From NCBI GenBank assembly GCA_040081465.1, contig JBEBGL010000006.1:1-64000 (forward strand): a stretch of 64,000 bases of DNA, read 5' to 3'. The stretch comes from UBA668 sp040081465 (GTDB lineage Bacteria > Actinomycetota > Acidimicrobiia > Acidimicrobiales > Ilumatobacteraceae). Within the stretch, counting starts at the first letter, position 1. Each line of letters begins with the position of its first letter. Positions 17,240-25,548 of the stretch are shown piece after piece. A program made the translations under genes and the position numbers. The notes below the pieces were generated by a model. It made no database searches. It saw only the letters and a program-made list of their open reading frames with translations, and was not told the DNA's origin.

Positions 17240-17986
17240 CTACTGCAAGTTGCGCGTTGCGCCACCATCGACAGGAATTGCCGCGCCGGTCACGAACTTC
17301 GCAGAGTCGCTACACAGGAACGCGGCAATGCGTCCGAAGTCGCCAGCATCGCCGAGCGTTCCCGTCGGCGTCGACTTGGCGACCGCGCTGAGGTCGCCGC
17401 CGTACAACTTGGCCAGTCGATCGGTGTTATGGCTTCCCGGCTGCAATGAGTTGACTGTCACGCCGTCGACAGCGACTTCGGTTGCCAACGTTTTCAGAAA
17501 CCCAGTCAGCCCGGCGCGCGCGGTGTTCGAGAGAATCAAGTTGCCGATCGGCTCGCGCACCGAAGTCGACGTGATCGCGATCACGCGACCCCATCCACGC
17601 GACTGCATCCCCGGGACGCTCGCCTGACACATCGCAACCGTGGCCAGCAGGTTCATACGGATCGCTTCTTCGTACTGCGCCATAGTGATGGAGGCGAACG
17701 TGCCCGCCGGCGGGCCACCAGCGTTGGCGATCAAGATGTCGATGCCGCCCATCGTCTCTTCCGCCTGCGCCACCATGGCGGCGACATCTTCGACTCGGCT
17801 GAGGTCGCCCGTCTGCGTGTGCACCAACTCGCGTATCGTCGCTGCTGCTGCATCGAGCCGCTCCTGCGACCGCCCCACCATGGTGACGATCGCACCCTCG
17901 GCGGCGAGTGCTTGCGCACACCCGAGCCCGAGCCCGCTTGACCCGCCCGTGACCAGTGCTCGTTTCCCAACCAGTGATAAGTCCAT
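17240..17986 (-). CDS. SDR family oxidoreductase with altered catalytic residues
   Basis: 248 residues. The Rossmann fold is clear: TGGSSGLGLG near residue 13 for the nucleotide and ILIANAGGPPAG near 86. The usual YxxxK pair is absent: the aligned segment reads LILSNTARAGLTGF, with Ser at the Tyr position and Arg at the Lys position. The C-terminal motif PVDGGATRNLQ is standard. FabG-like members with SNxxR in place of YxxxK are known, and their reactions are poorly defined. A Shine-Dalgarno GAGGAG lies about 9 bases before the ATG. Divergent from acetoacetyl-CoA synthetase, 35 bases between starts. Confidence 0.88.
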   Translation of the reverse strand: MDLSLVGKRALVTGGSSGLGLGCAQALAAEGAIVTMVGRSQERLDAAAATIRELVHTQTGDLSRVEDVAAMVAQAEETMGGIDILIANAGGPPAGTFASITMAQYEEAIRMNLLATVAMCQASVPGMQSRGWGRVIAITSTSVREPIGNLILSNTARAGLTGFLKTLATEVAVDGVTVNSLQPGSHNTDRLAKLYGGDLSAVAKSTPTGTLGDAGDFGRIAAFLCSDSAKFVTGAAIPVDGGATRNLQ

Positions 17987-18021
17987 CGCGTCGCTCCTCG
18001 TTGATCTGCCTCAAATCTAGG

Positions 18022-19989
18022 ATGCCAATCGTGGAAGCGTTGTGGGTGCCGTCGGCCGAGCGGGTTGCGGCAACACAAATGGACGCGTTTCGCCGCCGAG
18101 TCGCCGTTGACCATCCGCATGTAACTGACGCAGCCGCGCTGCATGCATGGTCGGTCAGCTCACCGTCAGACTTCTGGCAGCGCATATGGGATGACTGCGG
18201 GGTAATCGGCGAGCCTGGTGAGGCGGTGTTCGTGCCTGGCGGCGACTTCAAAGCTGCTCGTTTCTTTCCTAACTCGTCGCTCTCGTACGCCGAGAACGTG
18301 CTCGCCGACCGGCACGGAGCAAACGAAGACGCGATCGTTGCGCTCACCGAAGACGGAGATCGGCGCGCCTACACATGGGATCAACTGCGCGCAGAAGTAG
18401 CCGCGCTGGCAGCCGCACTCGCCGCCGATGGCGTGCAGTCGGGCGATCGTGTTGCGGCCTACATGCCGCACGTCGCCGAAACGATTATCACGCTGCTGGC
18501 TGCCAACGCGATCGGAGCAACCTTCACCTCGACTTCTAGCGACTTCGGTGTCGCTGGCGTAGTCGACCGCTTCGGTCAGACGCAACCAACAGTTCTGGTC
18601 GCGGCTGACGGTTATCGGTACGGCGGCAAGTCGTTCGATTGTCTCGATCGTCTGGCCGAAATCGCGACGCAGTTGCCCACGGTGCGACGCACCGTTGTGG
18701 TTGGCGTGCTGTCCGCCAATCCCAACACTGCCAGCATTCCCAACGGAGTTCGGTGGTCCGACTACTTGGCCCCGCACGCGGGCACACCGCTGAAGTTCCG
18801 GCGGTTGCCTGGCGATCATCCTGTCTACATCCTCTACTCGTCCGGGACCACCGGGAAACCGAAATGCATAACGCATCGAGCGCTCGGCATCTTGCTGATG
18901 CACCTGAAGGAACACCAGTTGCATTGCGACGTGCGCGCTGGCGATCGCGTTCTGTACTTCACAACGTGTGGGTGGATGATGTGGAACTGGCTGGTGTCGG
19001 TGATGGCAACCGGCGCGACCGCGGTGCTGTTCGACGGCAGTCCATTCCATCCGTCGCCGACAACACTGTTCGATGTTGCCGCGCGCGAACGACTGACGCT
19101 GCTCGGTCTTTCGGCGAAGTACATCGACTCGGTGAACAAGGCCGGTGTTCGGCCAGTCGATACGCACGACCTAGCCACGTTGCGCACGGTGTGTAGCACC
19201 GGCTCGCCGCTCAGCGAGGAAGGATTCCGCTGGATCTATCAAGCGATGAAACCCGACGTGCACCTGTCGTCGATCAGTGGCGGCACCGATCTGTGCGGCT
19301 GCTTCGTCGGCGGCGATCCGACCCGACCGGTGTATGCGGGCGAGATACAAGGACCTGCGTTGGGAATGGCGGTGTCGGTATTCGACAGCGAAGGCAACGA
19401 GGTTCACGAACCAGGCGTGAAAGGTGAACTGGTGTGCACGCAACCATTCCCCAGCGTGCCGATCGGTTTCTGGGGCGACGATGCAGCACACACCAAGTTC
19501 CGCGCCGCCTACTTCGACCGCTTCCCCGGTGTGTGGGCGCACGGCGACTTCGCCTCGTGGACCGAACACGACGGCGTGGTGATCCACGGCCGTAGCGATG
19601 CAACATTGAACGCGGGTGGCGTACGCATAGGAACGGCAGAGATTTACGCGCAGGTCGAACAGCTACCGCAGATTGTCGAGTGCGTCGCAGTGGGCCAGGA
19701 ATGGGACAACGACACGCGCATCGTGTTGTTCGTGAAGCTCGTCGACGGCGTCGAGTTGACTGATGCACTGCAAACCGAGATTCGCGGATTCCTGCGCGCC
19801 AACACATCGCCGCGCCACGTTCCGGCGCGGATCGCGCAAGTCACCGAGATACCGCGGACTCGCAGCAACAAGATCAGTGAGCTAGCGGTCGCCGACGTAG
19901 TCAACGGCCGAGAAGTCCGCAACACCGAAGCCTTAGCCAACCCCGAATCACTAGCGCAGTACAAGAATCGCCCCGAACTAGCGATCTAG
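18022..19989 (+). CDS. aacS: Acetoacetate-CoA ligase (acetoacetyl-CoA synthetase)
   Basis: 655 residues from ATG 18022 (MPIVEALWVPSAERV), the usual length for the family; an upstream open frame to 17956 overlaps the divergent SDR and is not used. The N-terminal segment AFRRRVAVDHP...WQRIWDDCGV and NVLADR are typical of acetyl/acetoacetyl-CoA synthetases. The adenylation motif is YILYSSGTTGKPKCITH, followed by GWMMWNWLVS, SSISGGTDLCGCF and HGRSDATLNAGGVRIGTAEIY. The C-terminal lysine motif is in PRTRSNKISELAV. It activates acetoacetate with ATP and CoA, linking ketone or leucine breakdown and polyhydroxybutyrate to acetyl-CoA. It ends in the inverted repeat at 19991. Confidence 0.92.
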   Translation: MPIVEALWVPSAERVAATQMDAFRRRVAVDHPHVTDAAALHAWSVSSPSDFWQRIWDDCGVIGEPGEAVFVPGGDFKAARFFPNSSLSYAENVLADRHGANEDAIVALTEDGDRRAYTWDQLRAEVAALAAALAADGVQSGDRVAAYMPHVAETIITLLAANAIGATFTSTSSDFGVAGVVDRFGQTQPTVLVAADGYRYGGKSFDCLDRLAEIATQLPTVRRTVVVGVLSANPNTASIPNGVRWSDYLAPHAGTPLKFRRLPGDHPVYILYSSGTTGKPKCITHRALGILLMHLKEHQLHCDVRAGDRVLYFTTCGWMMWNWLVSVMATGATAVLFDGSPFHPSPTTLFDVAARERLTLLGLSAKYIDSVNKAGVRPVDTHDLATLRTVCSTGSPLSEEGFRWIYQAMKPDVHLSSISGGTDLCGCFVGGDPTRPVYAGEIQGPALGMAVSVFDSEGNEVHEPGVKGELVCTQPFPSVPIGFWGDDAAHTKFRAAYFDRFPGVWAHGDFASWTEHDGVVIHGRSDATLNAGGVRIGTAEIYAQVEQLPQIVECVAVGQEWDNDTRIVLFVKLVDGVELTDALQTEIRGFLRANTSPRHVPARIAQVTEIPRTRSNKISELAVADVVNGREVRNTEALANPESLAQYKNRPELAI

Positions 19990-19990
19990 T

Positions 19991-20090
19991 AGTCGAGTGT
20001 TTGCTGCAGCCGCGGGTGCGTCGAGTGTTTCGTGCCCGTGTACGGGCACGAAACACTCGACACCACCTGAACTGCAGCAAACACTCGACT
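19991..20090. terminator. Nested inverted repeats between convergent genes (bidirectional terminator candidate)
   Basis: Outer arms AGTCGAGTGTTTGCTGCAG (19991-20009) and its exact reverse complement (20072-20090) enclose an inner perfect hairpin. The inner arms are GTCGAGTGTTTCGTGCCCG (20020-20038) and 20043-20061 with a 4-base loop TGTA. Both stems are 19 bp and share GTCGAGTGTTT at the base. The structure sits between convergent aacS and the monooxygenase; the latter's stop codon lies in the outer arm. No T-run follows. Confidence 0.7.
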
Positions 20091-21687
20091 AACTGAGGGT
20101 GAAGCCGCGGTAGCCGTCTTCTGCTACTTGGATGCACTGCTGCTCGTAGGGGGCGAAGCCGAGCAGTGGCATGAACACGCGGGTCTTGCCCGGAACGTTG
20201 GCACCTAAGTACCACGAGTTGCAGGTTGGGAACAGCGTCATGTTCGCAATCATGTTGACGTAGTCGACCCACTCGTCTTGCGCCTGCTCGGTCGCCTCGA
20301 TGCGCTGCAATCCGCGATCGCGCAGCGCGACTAGACAATCGCGAATCCACTCGACGTGCTGCTCAATGGACGTGATCATGTTGGTCAGCACCGACGGACT
20401 GCCTGGTCCGCTGATGGTGAACATGTTGGGCAGGCCGTGGACCGAAAGTCCTAAGTACGTACGCGGCCCCGCCGACCATGCGTCTTGTAGCGACGTACTC
20501 GGGCCTTTGACGTTGATCTTCAGCAGACTGCCAGTCATGGCATCGAAGCCCGTTGCGTAGACGATGCAGTCGACGTCGTAGTCGACACCCGCGACCCGAA
20601 CTCCGTTCGGCGTGATCTGCTCGATTGGCTCCTTGCTGACATCGACCAACGACACGTTCGACCGATTGAACGTTTCGTAGTAACCGGTATCGACGCACAA
20701 ACGTTTGCAGCCGACCACATTCGTAGGCGTCAGTAGTTCGGCGACCGCAGGATCCTTCACCGTTGCGCGAATCTGTCGGCGAATGAACTCGGCCGCTGTC
20801 TCGTTCGACTCCTTGTTCAGCAACAGGTCGGCGTATCCGCCGAGGTACGCCAATCCGCCGGCGGCCCACCGCCGTTCGTACTCGGCCTCGCGTTCGCTCG
20901 GATCTGCGTCGACGGCATTCGTGTCGCCGCGCGGATTGCGCGACCCGTAGCCGGTCATCGTCAGCCGGTTGGCAGCACGCAACTCGCGATAGTTCGCCTT
21001 CACTTCCGCGACTTCATCGGCACCAAGCTGCCTGTTGTGTGCTGGCACCGCGTACGTCGGCGTGCGCTGAAAGACAGTGACGTGCGCCGCTTGCTCGGCG
21101 ATCAGCGGAATCGACTGCACGGCCGACGAGCCGGTACCAATCACCGCGACGCGCTTGCCAGTGAAGTCGACACCCTCGTGCGGCCACGTGCCGGTGTGAT
21201 AGCTGGAACCAGTGAACGAGTCGCGTCCCGGAAACTCGGGAAGGTTGGTGCTGCTGAGGCAGCCGACGGCGATGATCAGAAACTGCGCAGTGCTGACTGA
21301 CCCGTCATCAGTCGTGATCGTCCAGCGCGTTGCGGCGTCGTCGAACTCGGCCGACCTCACCCGCGTGTTGAAACGGATGTCGCGGCGCAAGTCGAACCGG
21401 TCGGCGACGTGTTGCGCGTAACGAAGAATCTCTGGCTGGGTCGCGTAACGCTCGGTCCATTCCCACTCTTGTTCGAGCTCTGGACTGAACGAGTAGCTGT
21501 ATTCGAGGCTCTCGACATCGCAACGGGCGCCGGGGTACCGATTCCAGTACCAAGTGCCACCGACATCGTCGGCAACTTCGAACACCTTGGCTGTGAACCC
21601 GTTCTCGCGCAGCGTGTGCAGCATGTACATCCCAGCGAACCCGGCGCCGACAATCACGGCATCGACGGACTCGCCGTTCTCGCTCAT
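20089..21687 (-). CDS. FAD-dependent monooxygenase, Baeyer-Villiger type
   Basis: 532 residues. The N-terminal FAD site is VIVGAGFAGMYMLHTL, followed by DDVGGTWYWNRYPGARCDVES (typical of cyclohexanone-monooxygenase-like enzymes). The Baeyer-Villiger fingerprint is FTGSSYHTGTWP. The NADPH site is VAVIGTGSSAVQSIPLIAEQA, and FQRTPTYAVPAHNRQL also matches. Such enzymes insert oxygen next to a carbonyl or oxidise sulfur or nitrogen; the substrate is unknown. The start overlaps the kynureninase stop by 4 bases (ATGA), so the two are co-transcribed. That could mean action on a kynurenine-related ketone, but this is only inference. Confidence 0.92.
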   Translation of the reverse strand: MSENGESVDAVIVGAGFAGMYMLHTLRENGFTAKVFEVADDVGGTWYWNRYPGARCDVESLEYSYSFSPELEQEWEWTERYATQPEILRYAQHVADRFDLRRDIRFNTRVRSAEFDDAATRWTITTDDGSVSTAQFLIIAVGCLSSTNLPEFPGRDSFTGSSYHTGTWPHEGVDFTGKRVAVIGTGSSAVQSIPLIAEQAAHVTVFQRTPTYAVPAHNRQLGADEVAEVKANYRELRAANRLTMTGYGSRNPRGDTNAVDADPSEREAEYERRWAAGGLAYLGGYADLLLNKESNETAAEFIRRQIRATVKDPAVAELLTPTNVVGCKRLCVDTGYYETFNRSNVSLVDVSKEPIEQITPNGVRVAGVDYDVDCIVYATGFDAMTGSLLKINVKGPSTSLQDAWSAGPRTYLGLSVHGLPNMFTISGPGSPSVLTNMITSIEQHVEWIRDCLVALRDRGLQRIEATEQAQDEWVDYVNMIANMTLFPTCNSWYLGANVPGKTRVFMPLLGFAPYEQQCIQVAEDGYRGFTLS

Positions 21688-22829
21688 CGAACCTGCGCGA
21701 TTGCCGACACACCATCGAACACGTCAACAAAGCGCGTGGTCAATGGCGAGCATCCGGCGCGAATGATGTTCGGCTCACGGAAGTCGAAGATCACGCCGCG
21801 CGCCGACAGTTCGCGCACGACTGCCTTTGCATCAGGGTGCTCGATCGCCACATGGTTGCCCCGCCGCGCCTGATCACGAGGAGTCGGCGTCGAGAAACCG
21901 AACTGATCGCAAAGCTCGATCGCTAACTGGGTGAGTGCCCGACCCTTCGCTTGAATCGCCGCCATGCCAGCTTCCGCAGACAGCGAGATACCGCACTCGG
22001 CGGCGACAAGAGCGAGAATCGAAGGTGTGCCCAGCATCATGCGGGCGATGTCGGCACGCGGTTGGAACGTTGGCCCCATCGCAAACTGATCTTCGGTGGC
22101 GAACCAACCCCAGATCGGTTGGCGGATAGTGCTGTGCAGTTCGCGTGCAACATAAGTCCACGCTGGTGCGCCGGGTCCACCGTTCAAGTACTTGTAGGTG
22201 CACCCGATCGCCAACTGCGCGCCGCACTTGTGCAGATCGATGTCGATTGCACCAGCAGCATGCGACAGATCCCACACCACCATCGCACCTGCCGCGTGTG
22301 CACGCGCCGTCTCGCTGGCGACATCGACAAGCTCGGCCGTGCGATAGTCGATAACGGATCGCACCATGACCGCGACATCGTCAAGGCGGTCGAAACCGTG
22401 CCGCACCGTGTGGCCCGTCGCCGCTGCGATGCCGTCGACCACATAGCGGTCGGTCGGAAAGTCGTCGGCGCTGATCGCGATGACTCTCCGATCTGGCCGC
22501 AGGGCAATCGCTCCGTGCACTGCTTGGTACACGTTGAGTGTGGTGTTGTCGTGCAGCACCACTTCGCCGGACGCGGCACCGATCAAGGGCGCCAGCACAT
22601 CGCCGACCCGTTGCGGCATGTCGAGCCAGTGATCCCAACTACGAATCAGACCCGTTGCCCAATCTTTCTCGTACACCTCGGTCAGTCGCTCGATGGTGCG
22701 CTTTGGCGGCATGCCCAGCGAGTTGCCGTCTAGATAGATCACGCCCGCGTCGGGGATGTGGAACCGATCGCGAAAATGTGCAATCGGGTCGGCTGCATCC
22801 CACGCTGCTACGGACGCTCTGTCGATCAT
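21684..22829 (-). CDS. kynU: Kynureninase
   Basis: 381 residues. Clear signatures of the PLP enzyme are YLDGNSLGMPP, DWATGLIRSWDHWLDMPQRVG, VLHDNTTLNVYQ, DDFPTDRYV, VVWDLSHAAGAIDIDL (Asp187 for the pyridine nitrogen) and GCTYKYLNGGPGAPAW with the Schiff-base lysine at 213. It then shows GTPSILALVAAECG. It cleaves kynurenine to anthranilate and alanine (or 3-hydroxykynurenine to 3-hydroxyanthranilate). TAGAGT six bases before ATG 22829 suggests a leaderless promoter. First gene of an operon with the monooxygenase. Anthranilate could feed the aminobenzoyl-CoA operon at 45.9-52.2 kb. Confidence 0.95.
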   Translation of the reverse strand: MIDRASVAAWDAADPIAHFRDRFHIPDAGVIYLDGNSLGMPPKRTIERLTEVYEKDWATGLIRSWDHWLDMPQRVGDVLAPLIGAASGEVVLHDNTTLNVYQAVHGAIALRPDRRVIAISADDFPTDRYVVDGIAAATGHTVRHGFDRLDDVAVMVRSVIDYRTAELVDVASETARAHAAGAMVVWDLSHAAGAIDIDLHKCGAQLAIGCTYKYLNGGPGAPAWTYVARELHSTIRQPIWGWFATEDQFAMGPTFQPRADIARMMLGTPSILALVAAECGISLSAEAGMAAIQAKGRALTQLAIELCDQFGFSTPTPRDQARRGNHVAIEHPDAKAVVRELSARGVIFDFREPNIIRAGCSPLTTRFVDVFDGVSAIAQVR

Positions 22830-22835
22830 GGCGCC

Positions 22836-22841
22836 ACTCTA
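22836..22841 (-). promoter_or_regulatory. Predicted -10 element (TAGAGT) of kynU, leaderless
   Basis: The hexamer TAGAGT is separated from ATG 22829 by GGCGCC (6 nt). Confidence 0.55.
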
Positions 22842-22872
22842 GAGACAGCGATCATCTCGGTAAGCAGCGAGA

Positions 22873-23769
22873 TCAGAGCAGCTTGATGAAGCTGGAGTGG
22901 CGCACGTAACCCTCGTTCGTGAACTCGGCGATCTCGATCAGCGCCCGCAGCTCTGGTCGCACCCACGTCGCCTCGCCCGTGAGTGATCGCGGCGGTGTCA
23001 CGACGAACGGGCATTCGGGTGTCACCCGCTTACGCAACTCGCCGGTCAGCATCTCCAATGTCGCTTGGCTGAAGCCGGTACCGACACCACCCGCGTACGC
23101 CAGCGATCCGTCCGCCGCGGGAATGCCGACCAGTAGGCCGCCGAAAGTTGAACTGCGATTGCCCGTCCCCTTGTTAAAGCCACCGATCACGACTTCGACC
23201 TTCACGCGGTTCTTCACCTTGCGCCAGTTAGGCGAACGTTTGCCCGGTATGTAGGGCGAGCCGAGGCGCTTCGCCATCACACCCTCGAGCCCTTGTTCCG
23301 CGGTAGCCGCGAGCAGCGCCGCACCGTCGCCGACGCGATGCTTCGGCACCATCCAATTGGCACCGGGCTCAATCAACTCCGCCAGCAGTTCGCGCCGACG
23401 TTCGTACGGCAAGGCGATCGTGTCGACATCGTTGATCTGCAGAACGTCGAATGCGTAGAAGGCAACCTGCGTGAGGTGCTGCTGCATCATCGAGAAGCTG
23501 GGCCGCCCTTGATCGTCGAGCGCAACCAGTTCGCCGTCAATGATCGCCGACTCTGCATTCACTGCCGCGGCGAACTTGGACAACTCGGGATACTTAGCAG
23601 TGACGTCGAGGCTGTTGCTGCTCTGCAGTCGTAAGGCGCCCTTGTCGACGAACGCGAGCGTGCGATAGCCATCCAACTTGATCTCGTATGCCCACTGATC
23701 GTCTTCCGATGACGGCGGCAACGCACCCATCGCAGCCTTCATCGGCACGACGGGAAAGCGCAACGCCAT
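22873..23769 (-). CDS. ATP-dependent DNA ligase, LigD/LigC type
   Basis: 298 residues, the size of a stand-alone ligase core. The nucleotidyltransferase motif I is YEIKLDGYR, with the adenylated Lys31. Further motifs are IIDGELVALDDQGRPSF (motif III region), FYAFDVLQIN, GLEGVMAKRLGSPYIPGKRSPNWRKVK (motifs IV and V) and an OB-fold C-terminus with VVIGGFNKGTGNR and AYAGGVGTGF. Related to ligase domains of LigD or the separate LigC of Actinobacteria, which act in end joining or base-excision repair. No Ku or primase gene is in the window. It follows the M20 gene by 2 bases, an odd operon partner. Confidence 0.92.
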   Translation of the reverse strand: MALRFPVVPMKAAMGALPPSSEDDQWAYEIKLDGYRTLAFVDKGALRLQSSNSLDVTAKYPELSKFAAAVNAESAIIDGELVALDDQGRPSFSMMQQHLTQVAFYAFDVLQINDVDTIALPYERRRELLAELIEPGANWMVPKHRVGDGAALLAATAEQGLEGVMAKRLGSPYIPGKRSPNWRKVKNRVKVEVVIGGFNKGTGNRSSTFGGLLVGIPAADGSLAYAGGVGTGFSQATLEMLTGELRKRVTPECPFVVTPPRSLTGEATWVRPELRALIEIAEFTNEGYVRHSSFIKLL

Positions 23770-23771
23770 GC

Positions 23772-24992
23772 TTAGGTTGCAGGCGCGAGGTGACGCAAGG
23801 CCATCGCCGAGTAAACCGCGATGCCGTTCACCATTGCCGACTCATCGAACAGCACTCGGTTCGAGTGGTTCGGTGCCGCCGTGTTCGGATCGCGCCCGTC
23901 ATGTGTTCCACCGAGGAACATCATCGCCCCTGGCACCTGATTGAGGACGTAGCTGAAATCTTCCGCTCCCATAACTGGATTTGGCAAGCGCACGGTCTGC
24001 TTCTCGCCGATCAGGTCTTTCACGACACCGAGTGCAAAGTCAGCCGCGCCCTTGTCGTTCGATGTGACGGGATACCCGTCGAGAAACTCGACAGTGACTT
24101 GCGCGTCGTGCGCAGCACTCACACCTTCGGCAACGCGACGAATGCCGTCGGTCACCTTCTTGCGAGTGGCATCGCTGATGGCGCGAATCGTGCCCTCGAT
24201 GACGGCGGTCTCGGGAATCACGTTGTTGGTCGTTCCGGCGGTGATGCGTCCGACGGTGACAACGGAGGGATCGAAGATGTCGATCGTGCGCGTCACCATC
24301 ATCTGAATCGCCTGCACGATCTCGCACGCGATCGGGATCGGGTCGCACGCATGGTGCGGTTGGCTCGCGTGGCCACCACGACCGGTGACGGTGATCAACA
24401 TCGTGTCGGCCGACGCCATGATGCTGCCGCCTTTGGTGGCGATCCATCCGCTGGGCAGGTTGCTGGTGATGTGCAACGCGTACGCGCCCGTGACGGGCGA
24501 ATCGCTGCCATCGGCCGCCGGACCCGGCTCGAGCAATCCTTCGTCGATCATGAACTGCGCGCCGCCGTGGCCCTCTTCCCCCGGCTGGAACATGAACAGC
24601 ACGCGGCCGGGAATATCGGACCGGCGAGCGCTCAACAACTTGGCGGCACCAACCAACATCGCGACGTGCGTGTCGTGGCCGCACGCGTGCATCTGGCCCT
24701 CAGTCGCACTTTCGAATTCGAGGTTCGTGTCTTCCTTCAGCGGCAGCGCGTCCATATCGCCGCGCAACAACACAGTCGGCCCCGGCTTGCCACCATCGAG
24801 CAGCGCGGCGATACCGCTGGTGGTTTCGTGCAGCGTGATACCCAGCGGCAAACCATCTAGTGCGCCGAGAATCGTCTCGCGCGTAACGGGTAGGTCGTTG
24901 CCCAGCTCTGGCCAGCGGTGCAGCGTGCGCCGCAGCGCGGTCGTCTCGTCGAGTAAGTCACGGGCTTCGTCGCGCAGTGTGTCCAGTTCCAT
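23772..24992 (-). CDS. M20 family amidohydrolase (hippurate/IAA-amino-acid hydrolase type)
   Basis: 406 residues. Visible are LRRTLHRWPELGNDLP near residue 20, TVLLRGDMDALPLKEDTN (metal ligand region), MHACGHDTHVAMLVGAAKLL (HACGHD, Cys and His metal ligands), LFMFQPGEEGHGGAQFMIDEGLLE (PGEE, catalytic Glu), GRGGHASQPHHACDPI (dimerisation domain) and the late GAEDFSYVL. It hydrolyses N-acyl or amide bonds of amino acids; substrates in this group include hippurate and auxin conjugates. TAGCAT six bases before ATG 24992 marks a leaderless start. Divergent from the Nudix gene, with start codons 24 bases apart. Confidence 0.92.
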   Translation of the reverse strand: MELDTLRDEARDLLDETTALRRTLHRWPELGNDLPVTRETILGALDGLPLGITLHETTSGIAALLDGGKPGPTVLLRGDMDALPLKEDTNLEFESATEGQMHACGHDTHVAMLVGAAKLLSARRSDIPGRVLFMFQPGEEGHGGAQFMIDEGLLEPGPAADGSDSPVTGAYALHITSNLPSGWIATKGGSIMASADTMLITVTGRGGHASQPHHACDPIPIACEIVQAIQMMVTRTIDIFDPSVVTVGRITAGTTNNVIPETAVIEGTIRAISDATRKKVTDGIRRVAEGVSAAHDAQVTVEFLDGYPVTSNDKGAADFALGVVKDLIGEKQTVRLPNPVMGAEDFSYVLNQVPGAMMFLGGTHDGRDPNTAAPNHSNRVLFDESAMVNGIAVYSAMALRHLAPAT

Positions 24993-24998
24993 ACGCGC

Positions 24999-25004
24999 AT
25001 GCTA
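24999..25004 (-). promoter_or_regulatory. Predicted -10 element (TAGCAT), leaderless
   Basis: It lies 6 nt before ATG 24992. It overlaps by two bases (TA, 25003-25004) the opposite-strand hexamer TAGGCA that precedes the Nudix GTG. Confidence 0.5.
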
Positions 25005-25008
25005 GGCA
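25003..25008 (+). promoter_or_regulatory. Weak predicted -10 element (TAGGCA) for the Nudix gene
   Basis: It lies 7 nt before GTG 25016. The last base is A rather than the conserved T, so support is weaker; it rests mainly on the matching geometry at 28714-28723. Confidence 0.3.
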
Positions 25009-25015
25009 AGTTGAC

Positions 25016-25531
25016 GTGGGCCAGCGAACTGAGCTTGTCGATGTGGTCGACGATGACGACCAGGTGATCGACACGGTTTCGCGGGCGGAGATGCGAGCGC
25101 GGAACCTGCAGCATCGTGCGGTTTCGATAGCGGTGCTCAGCTCTAACGGTCGATTGCTGGTTCATCGTCGGGCAGACACGAAAGATGTCTGGCCGGGCAT
25201 GTGGGACCTAGCTGCTGGCGGAGTCGTCGCCTCTGGCGAAACCTACGACGATGCCGCTCGCCGAGAACTTGCTGAGGAACTCGGCATCGTGGCCGACGGC
25301 TGGCAGTTGCTTGGTGAGGGGCGATTCGCGGATGAAGCAGTCGCGATGATCGGCCGCGGATTTCTCGTCGTGCACGACGGCCCGTTCGAGTTCACCGACG
25401 GCGAAATCGCCGAAGTGCGCTGGGTCGATCGCGACGACCTAGAGACGCTGCTCGCCTCCGAGTCGTTCGTGCCCGACAACGTGGCCCTGCTGTTGCCTTT
25501 GCTGCGCGCTCGCTGCACCCAGTTCCGGTGA
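25016..25531 (+). CDS. Nudix hydrolase
   Basis: 171 residues from GTG 25016. The Nudix box is complete: GGVVASGETYDDAARRELAEELGI (G-5x-E-7x-REL-2x-EE-x-GI). The preceding DDDQVIDTVSRAEMRARNLQHRAV and VHRRADTKDVWPGMWDLAAGG resemble the isopentenyl-diphosphate isomerase/YfcD-like branch. YfcD-like proteins hydrolyse nucleotide-type diphosphates, but the substrate here is unknown. A longer frame to 24977 would overlap the divergent M20 start and is rejected. The stop overlaps a GTG just upstream of the WXG100 gene, so the two may be co-transcribed. Confidence 0.9.
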   Translation: MGQRTELVDVVDDDDQVIDTVSRAEMRARNLQHRAVSIAVLSSNGRLLVHRRADTKDVWPGMWDLAAGGVVASGETYDDAARRELAEELGIVADGWQLLGEGRFADEAVAMIGRGFLVVHDGPFEFTDGEIAEVRWVDRDDLETLLASESFVPDNVALLLPLLRARCTQFR

Positions 25532-25548
25532 CGAAAGGAATCCCCACT

